Source: Desulfatibacillum sp.
GTDB lineage: Bacteria; Desulfobacterota; Desulfobacteria; Desulfobacterales; SpSt-501
Length of the DNA: 64,000 nt
Reading direction: 5' to 3'
NCBI GenBank assembly: GCA_020725555.1
Contig: DYEU01000023.1
Coordinates: 1 to 64,000 of the forward strand
The position numbers and the translations under genes are program-made. This document shows, piece by piece, positions 59,908 through 64,000 of the stretch (position 1 is the stretch's first letter; every line of letters starts with the position of its first letter). The notes under the pieces were generated by a model. That model saw only the letters and a program-made list of their open reading frames with translations, made no database searches and had not been told where the DNA came from.

Positions 59908-61242
59908 TCAGTTGAACACCGCTGAGGACCATCTGGGATTCATTTGTTCGCCGTTCAAGAGGAGCAGGCGGCGTTGATCGGTGCCGAACGCGCCCATCAC
60001 GTAAAGCCGGCTGGGCCCCTCGCGCGTGCTGCTGAAGACGATGAGGCTTCCATCCGGCGACCAGCTCGGGGATTCATTGTCCCCCGGTCCCTGCGTGAGC
60101 TGCATCGGGTTTCGGCCGTCTGCATCCACCACGCAGATCTGGTGCAGACCGCCCACCTGACAGGCATACGCGATGCGGTCGCCGCGCGGAGACCAGCTCG
60201 GTTGCGTATTGTAGCGGCCTTCGTAGGTCAGGCGACGTTCGCCCCCGGAGTCGAGGTCCAGGATAAAAATCTGCGGCCCACCGGTCCGGTTGGAGACAAA
60301 CGCCAGCTGCTTTCCATCCGGGGACCACGTGGGCGACAGATCGCTTGCCCGACTGTTGGTCACCCTTTTAATCACTTTCCCGGCGGCAGTCAACAGATAG
60401 AGTTCCTGATCGCCGCTGAACGACATCGTGGCGGCCAGCTCCAGGCGGTCCGGGGCCCAGGCCGGCGTGATGTTCATGCCTTCGCGGGCGACCACGGTTT
60501 CGCGTTTGTCGGCCAGGTTGCGGATGTAGATGTCGGGCTTTCCGCCCTTGTAAGAGGTGTAGGCGAGGTACTGGCCGTCGTGGGACCAAGAGGGGAAGAG
60601 CGAAATGGATTCGTTGTAGGTCACCCGCGTGGGGTTGAACCCGTCGAATTCGCAGGTGTAGATTTCCTTCTTCCCCGACCCGGTGGAGACGAAGGCGATG
60701 CGGCTGTGGAAGATCCCGCGGTTGCCGGTGAGGTGGAGGATCACCTCGGAGCAGAACCTGAGGATCATGCGCCGGATTTCGGCGAGGCTTCCGGTGTAGC
60801 GCTTGCCGATCGCCTGCCGGCCGCGCAGGGTGTCGAAGAGCCTGAGCTCCATCGAGACCGCATCCCCGGACTGCTCGAAGAGCCCCGTGATCAGGAGCTC
60901 CGCGCCGACGAGCGTCCAGTTCTGAAACGTGATCTCGGGGATGGCGATGCCGCTCTTTTGCGGGTCGAAGAGAAAGGAGGCCCGGTCGAGCGTCTTGAAA
61001 TAGCCCGTGAAGTCGAGGCTCGCGGCGAGCAGATCGGCCGCCCGGCGGGCGTTTTCCTCTTCCCGCGGCCCCGCGGGCTGCGTCTTGAAGAGCGGGACGG
61101 CGAGCGGGATCTTGCGGTAATACGGGTTGCGGATGTCGATGTAGGGGTAGCTCTCCGACTGCGCCCGGAGCTCCGCCCCCCATCCCAACAGCGTGAAAAA
61201 CAGGAGGATCGCGGCGATCTTCGCGTGACCGGTGTTCTTCAT
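59908..61242 (-). CDS. tolB: TolB, periplasmic beta-propeller protein
   Basis: Predicted 444 aa with a signal peptide (IAAILLFFTLLGWGAELRAQ). An N-terminal anticodon-binding-like domain (to about 165) is followed by six propeller blades with repeated SWSPDG or TWSPDGKQLAFVSNRTGG units. TolB bridges Pal and the Tol inner-membrane complex. GGAGGCGC lies upstream. The 3' half is visibly less GC-rich (about 60-65%) than neighbours. Confidence 0.96.
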   Translation of the reverse strand: MKNTGHAKIAAILLFFTLLGWGAELRAQSESYPYIDIRNPYYRKIPLAVPLFKTQPAGPREEENARRAADLLAASLDFTGYFKTLDRASFLFDPQKSGIAIPEITFQNWTLVGAELLITGLFEQSGDAVSMELRLFDTLRGRQAIGKRYTGSLAEIRRMILRFCSEVILHLTGNRGIFHSRIAFVSTGSGKKEIYTCEFDGFNPTRVTYNESISLFPSWSHDGQYLAYTSYKGGKPDIYIRNLADKRETVVAREGMNITPAWAPDRLELAATMSFSGDQELYLLTAAGKVIKRVTNSRASDLSPTWSPDGKQLAFVSNRTGGPQIFILDLDSGGERRLTYEGRYNTQPSWSPRGDRIAYACQVGGLHQICVVDADGRNPMQLTQGPGDNESPSWSPDGSLIVFSSTREGPSRLYVMGAFGTDQRRLLLLNGEQMNPRWSSAVFN

Positions 61243-61321
61243 GCGCCTCCGCCTCGGGGAGAAAATTTGATCTTTTTACTCCATCGCGCCGCTCCTGGCA
61301 AGCGCGGGTTTCCGCCCCCGC

Positions 61322-62260
61322 TCACCGGATCCCCTCGGGGGTGAACCGGATGGCCACGACGACGAAAGGCTCCCGGACCGAGGGCGGGTGCGGGGGCGCG
61401 GGATTCGATTTGAGGATCGCCCGGTAGGCGGACTCGTCCAGGTAGGCGTTGTTGGAGCGCTCCGTGAAACGGATGTCGGTGATCTCGCCGTTGGGCAGGA
61501 CTTTGAAGACCAGCCCCACCCGCAGGTTGCGGTTGCCACCCGCAAGCTGCGGCGAAAAGGCCCAGTTGCGTTCGACCTGGGCGGCGATGGCCGCCCGGTA
61601 GATGTCGAGAGCCGTGATGGTGCCGGGCCCGCCCCCGCCGCCCCCGCCGCTTCCGGCACCGGCCGCGCCGGGGGTCCCTCCCGCGCCCGCCCCGCCGGTT
61701 CCGGCGGCGGGGGCGCGCTTTTCCTCCTCGGCGAGCTTCTTTTTCAGATGCTCGATCGCTTGCGCCACGGCCGCGCCGGGTTCGGGCTCGGCGACCTTCT
61801 TCTCGATGCGCTCGATGGCGCGATCGATCATCTTGCGGGGGTCTTTGGTCGCCTCCTTGAGGGATTTCTTCTCCTGGATCGGTTTGGGGGCGAGCGACAC
61901 CTCCGGCTTGGGCGGCTCCGGGACGGCGCGCGCGACGGGCGGGGGCGGGGTTTCCCGCACCGGGGCCGGGGCAGGCGGAGGCGCCGCGGCGGCCGGCGGT
62001 TTTTCCGCGGCGGCGGCCTCGGCGGGGGCCGGGGACACCGCGGCCGGCCCCCCGGGCCCCGGCGCGGAGACGAGGCTCACGGTGATCGCCCCGCCCGGCG
62101 GGATGCGCGGCGCCGAACCCAGGGAGGGTGCGCTCAGGATGAGCAGCACGACGGCGGCGTGCAACAGGAGGGAGGCCGCAACCCCCGGCAGCAGCGGGGG
62201 CTGCGGCACATCGGGAACCCCCCGTTCCCTCCCGCTCTGGCGAAGCCGCGAGGCGTTCAT
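61322..62260 (-). CDS. tolA: TolA/TonB-family energy-transducing protein
   Basis: Predicted 312 aa. One N-terminal helix (GVAASLLLHAAVVLLILS) carries the conserved Ser/His-type TonB/TolA face. A Pro/Ala-rich and then charged helical linker spans the periplasm, a Gly-rich patch (about residues 198-220) follows, and the C-terminal TonB-like domain has IAAQVERNWAF, VGLVFKVLPNGEITDI and YRAILKSNPAPPHP. Its place between tolR and tolB makes TolA the right role. The start overlaps the tolR stop. Confidence 0.9.
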   Translation of the reverse strand: MNASRLRQSGRERGVPDVPQPPLLPGVAASLLLHAAVVLLILSAPSLGSAPRIPPGGAITVSLVSAPGPGGPAAVSPAPAEAAAAEKPPAAAAPPPAPAPVRETPPPPVARAVPEPPKPEVSLAPKPIQEKKSLKEATKDPRKMIDRAIERIEKKVAEPEPGAAVAQAIEHLKKKLAEEEKRAPAAGTGGAGAGGTPGAAGAGSGGGGGGGPGTITALDIYRAAIAAQVERNWAFSPQLAGGNRNLRVGLVFKVLPNGEITDIRFTERSNNAYLDESAYRAILKSNPAPPHPPSVREPFVVVAIRFTPEGIR

Positions 62261-62700
62261 CCCCGTTTCGGTTTTCCCTTGCGCGGGTCCTTCTCCGCGG
62301 CCGGCGGCTCGGTGACCATGCCGAGCTTCTCCACGCCCGCCTCCCGGATCTGGGCCATGACCGCGGCCACGACCCCGTAGGGGACCTCGCGGTCGGCCTT
62401 GAGAAAGACCTCGGCCTTCGGCCGCCCCTGGACGATCTTGCCGAGCTTGTCCCCCAGGGTCTCGAGATCCACGGCGAAATCGTTGATGAAGATCTGCCGC
62501 TCGCGGTTCACCGTCACCATGAGCTGCTCCTCTTTGGTTTCGAGCGGCTTGGCCGTCACCTGCGGCAGGGCCACGTCGAGTCCCTGGCTCATCATGGGGG
62601 CCGTCACCATGAAGATGATCAGCAACACGAGCATCACGTCCACGAAGGGCGTGACGTTGATCTCGGAGAGGAACCCGTCAGAGTTGCCGGCGGCCTTCAT
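62257..62700 (-). CDS. tolR: TolR, ExbD-family proton-channel component
   Basis: Predicted 147 aa with one helix (FVDVMLVLLIIFMVTAPMM). It contains the conserved Asp in NVTPFVDVMLVLLIIF that takes part in proton flow, and a periplasmic domain with VFLKADREVPYGVVAAVMA. It starts within tolQ (23-bp overlap) and ends within the tolA start. Confidence 0.95.
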   Translation of the reverse strand: MKAAGNSDGFLSEINVTPFVDVMLVLLIIFMVTAPMMSQGLDVALPQVTAKPLETKEEQLMVTVNRERQIFINDFAVDLETLGDKLGKIVQGRPKAEVFLKADREVPYGVVAAVMAQIREAGVEKLGMVTEPPAAEKDPRKGKPKRG

Positions 62701-63433
62701 CGCGCCTCCTTTCGACCCGCAGGATGTCGCGCTCGACGATGTTCAGGAAATCGGCCGCGAAGCTCTGGAACTCCGTCTCCACGATGCGGATCTTGCTCAT
62801 GAAGTAGTTGTAGGCGATCACCGCGGGAATGGCGGCCGCCAGCCCGGCCGCGGTGGCGACGAGGGCCTCGGAGATGCCCGGGGCGACGACCGCGAGGTTG
62901 GCCGACCCCTTGAGGCCGATGCCGTGAAAGGAGTTCATGATCCCCCAGACCGTGCCGAAGAGCCCGATGAAGGGGGTCGTGTTCCCCGTGGTGGCGAGAA
63001 AGGGGACGAGCTGGGTCATGCGCGTCATCTCGGTGTTGATCGCGCGGCGCAGGGCGCGCTTGACGTTGTCGGTCGCCGCCAGCCGCGCGCTGACGCTGAA
63101 CTGGGGCGAGGGCCCGGGCTCGGTGGCGGATTCGGGGACCTCGCCGAGCTGGCTCGTCTTCTTGAGCTCGAGGTAGGCCATGCGGAAAATCCGCGCCAGC
63201 GGGCTCGCCGGCAGGCTCTTCGCCCGGGCGAAGGCGCTCGAGAAATCGCGGCTCTTCCAGAAGTACTCGCTGAACTCGGCCGACTCGCGGAACGCCCGCC
63301 GGATGTAGCGGAACTTGACGATGATGATCGCCCAGGTGGCGACGGAAAAGAAAAGCAGAATCGCCATCACGAGCTGGACGACGACGCCCGCGTTGCGGAT
63401 CATCAGGATCAGGTCGAGGGATGAAGCGTCCAT
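62678..63433 (-). CDS. tolQ: TolQ, MotA/ExbB-family proton-channel component
   Basis: Predicted 251 aa from ATG at 63433, where the TolQ-like sequence MDASSLDLILMIRNAGVVVQ begins; an in-frame extension to 63577 is Pro/Ala/Arg-rich and unlike the family. AAGGAGG lies 14 bases upstream. Three helices are visible; LVPFLATTGNTTPFIGLFGT and ISEALVATAAGLAAAIPAVI are the conserved channel motifs. It leads tolQRAB-pal-cpoB, which powers outer-membrane constriction at division. Confidence 0.95.
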   Translation of the reverse strand: MDASSLDLILMIRNAGVVVQLVMAILLFFSVATWAIIIVKFRYIRRAFRESAEFSEYFWKSRDFSSAFARAKSLPASPLARIFRMAYLELKKTSQLGEVPESATEPGPSPQFSVSARLAATDNVKRALRRAINTEMTRMTQLVPFLATTGNTTPFIGLFGTVWGIMNSFHGIGLKGSANLAVVAPGISEALVATAAGLAAAIPAVIAYNYFMSKIRIVETEFQSFAADFLNIVERDILRVERRRDEGRRQL

Positions 63434-63795
63434 GCGTAGCCTTCGATCCTCCTTGGCATGTGGTCCGGCTGTCGGGACGTGGGGTCGCGCAAGACGGGGG
63501 AGCGCTGCGGCCGGTTTCCGCCCGGTCTCTGCCGCGGCCGACGCCCGCGGGGGGATGCCTCCCGCAGGCGGCCGCACCGGCGGCGGATCCCTTGAAAACG
63601 CATTATTTTAACGAAAAAAGAAAAAAAGTCAAAAGGCCCGGACGGTGCGGTTGCATTTTCCCCCGTTCCGGCATAGCAGGCGGTGGGCCCACGGCCTCTT
63701 AGGCCTTGACCCTGCGGCCGGCGGCCCGGGGGACGGCTCGGGCGGCCGACCCGCGGCTGCCCGTCCCCATCGCCGCGCCCCCTGAAGGAGGACCC
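63434..63795. other. Intergenic region between tolQ and the HD-domain gene (362 bp)
   Basis: This divergent gap holds the tol promoter candidate within an AT-rich island (about 63595-63632), roughly 165 bases of GC-rich leader before tolQ, and the GAAGGAGGACCC ribosome-binding site of the HD gene. No convincing promoter was found for the HD gene, and no small RNA or gene was recognised. Confidence 0.6.
63605..63632 (-). promoter_or_regulatory. Promoter of the tol-pal operon
   Basis: Minus strand: TTGACT (63632-63627, 5 of 6), a 16-base T-rich spacer and TAAAAT (63610-63605, 5 of 6). It is the best sigma-70-type promoter in the window and points to tolQ. Confidence 0.8.
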
Positions 63796-64000
63796 ATGAA
63801 ACGCATCGCCGAGTTTCTCTTCGAAGCGCGCATGCTCAAGCAGATTCCCCGCTCGGGGTTTCCCTTCCTGGGATCCGGCCGGGAAACGGTCGCCGAGCAT
63901 GTCTACATGACCGCCCTGATCGGCTGGAGCTTGGCGCGGACGACCCCGGGCGTGGACGCGGGCCGGGTCGTGGCGCTCTGCCTGCTCCACGACCTGCCCG
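63796..64000 (+). CDS. HD-domain hydrolase, N-terminal fragment
   Basis: ATG at 63796 follows GAAGGAGGACCC and the frame is open to the window edge (68 residues). The start MKRIAEFLFEARMLKQIPRS, then ETVAEHVYMTALIGWSLA and CLLHDLP, matches the YfbR/HDDC2-like HD family: AEH and HD supply metal ligands. These enzymes hydrolyse nucleoside 5'-monophosphates; the exact substrate cannot be given from a fragment. Confidence 0.8.
   Translation, partial: MKRIAEFLFEARMLKQIPRSGFPFLGSGRETVAEHVYMTALIGWSLARTTPGVDAGRVVALCLLHDLP

Noticed and set aside
1-64000. CRISPR arrays, tRNA or rRNA genes, insertion sequences, phage genes
   Set aside because: No regular direct repeats, tRNA cloverleaf, transposase, integrase or capsid signature was seen on either strand.

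Overview
The window is very GC-rich (about 70% by eye), densely coding DNA from a Gram-negative bacterium. A complete Tol-Pal operon, BcsB/BcsZ/BcsC, TolB and two lipoproteins show an outer membrane. Aldehyde:ferredoxin oxidoreductase, several TRAP/ABC importers, a DUF4124 protein, an FmdB-type zinc ribbon, LarE and a linked pfa plus ole lipid locus fit an anaerobic Desulfobacterota-like (former Deltaproteobacteria) genome. This placement rests on gene content only; no rRNA or tRNA gene was seen.

Layout. 1-2617: the 3' part of a PfaA-type polyunsaturated fatty acid (PUFA) synthase. 2596-10660: a CBS/DHH phosphoesterase, an ACT-domain regulator with its UPF0210 partner, an amino-acid ABC importer that lacks an ATPase gene, a CDP-alcohol phosphatidyltransferase and an FAD dehydrogenase. 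10689-21368: an operon pfaC-oleA-oleB-oleC-oleD-PocR-domain gene. 21352-25147 (minus): AOR, YvcK-like protein and an alpha/beta hydrolase. 25340-27460: a convergent aminotransferase and Mrp ATPase. 27674-33763: bcsB-bcsZ-bcsC without bcsA. 33752-36362 (minus): lysA-like decarboxylase and an MFS transporter. 36551-40154: an ATPase-OmpA fusion, FmdB-like protein, LarE and a retropepsin-like protease. 40245-47715: a five-gene peptide ABC importer and an M24 peptidase. 47855-50861: a TRAP transporter. 50877-53350 (minus): pxpABC (5-oxoprolinase). 53441-63632 (minus): rplM-rpsI, a membrane protein with a DUF62 enzyme, ruvCAB and tolQRAB-pal-cpoB. 63796-end: the start of an HD-domain gene.

How it fits together. 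The most interesting unit is the physical coupling of PUFA-synthase subunits to a complete OleABCD head-to-head condensation pathway. In Shewanella these two systems together make a C31 polyene hydrocarbon, so this locus probably makes a long polyunsaturated hydrocarbon, with a PocR-type ligand-binding protein translationally coupled to the last gene. The peptide importer, M24 peptidase, TRAP system and PxpABC form a peptide/amino-acid uptake and breakdown neighbourhood. Promoter candidates repeatedly show a perfect or near-perfect TTGACA with a weaker -10. One clear rho-independent terminator follows rpsI, and several strong inverted repeats lie between genes.
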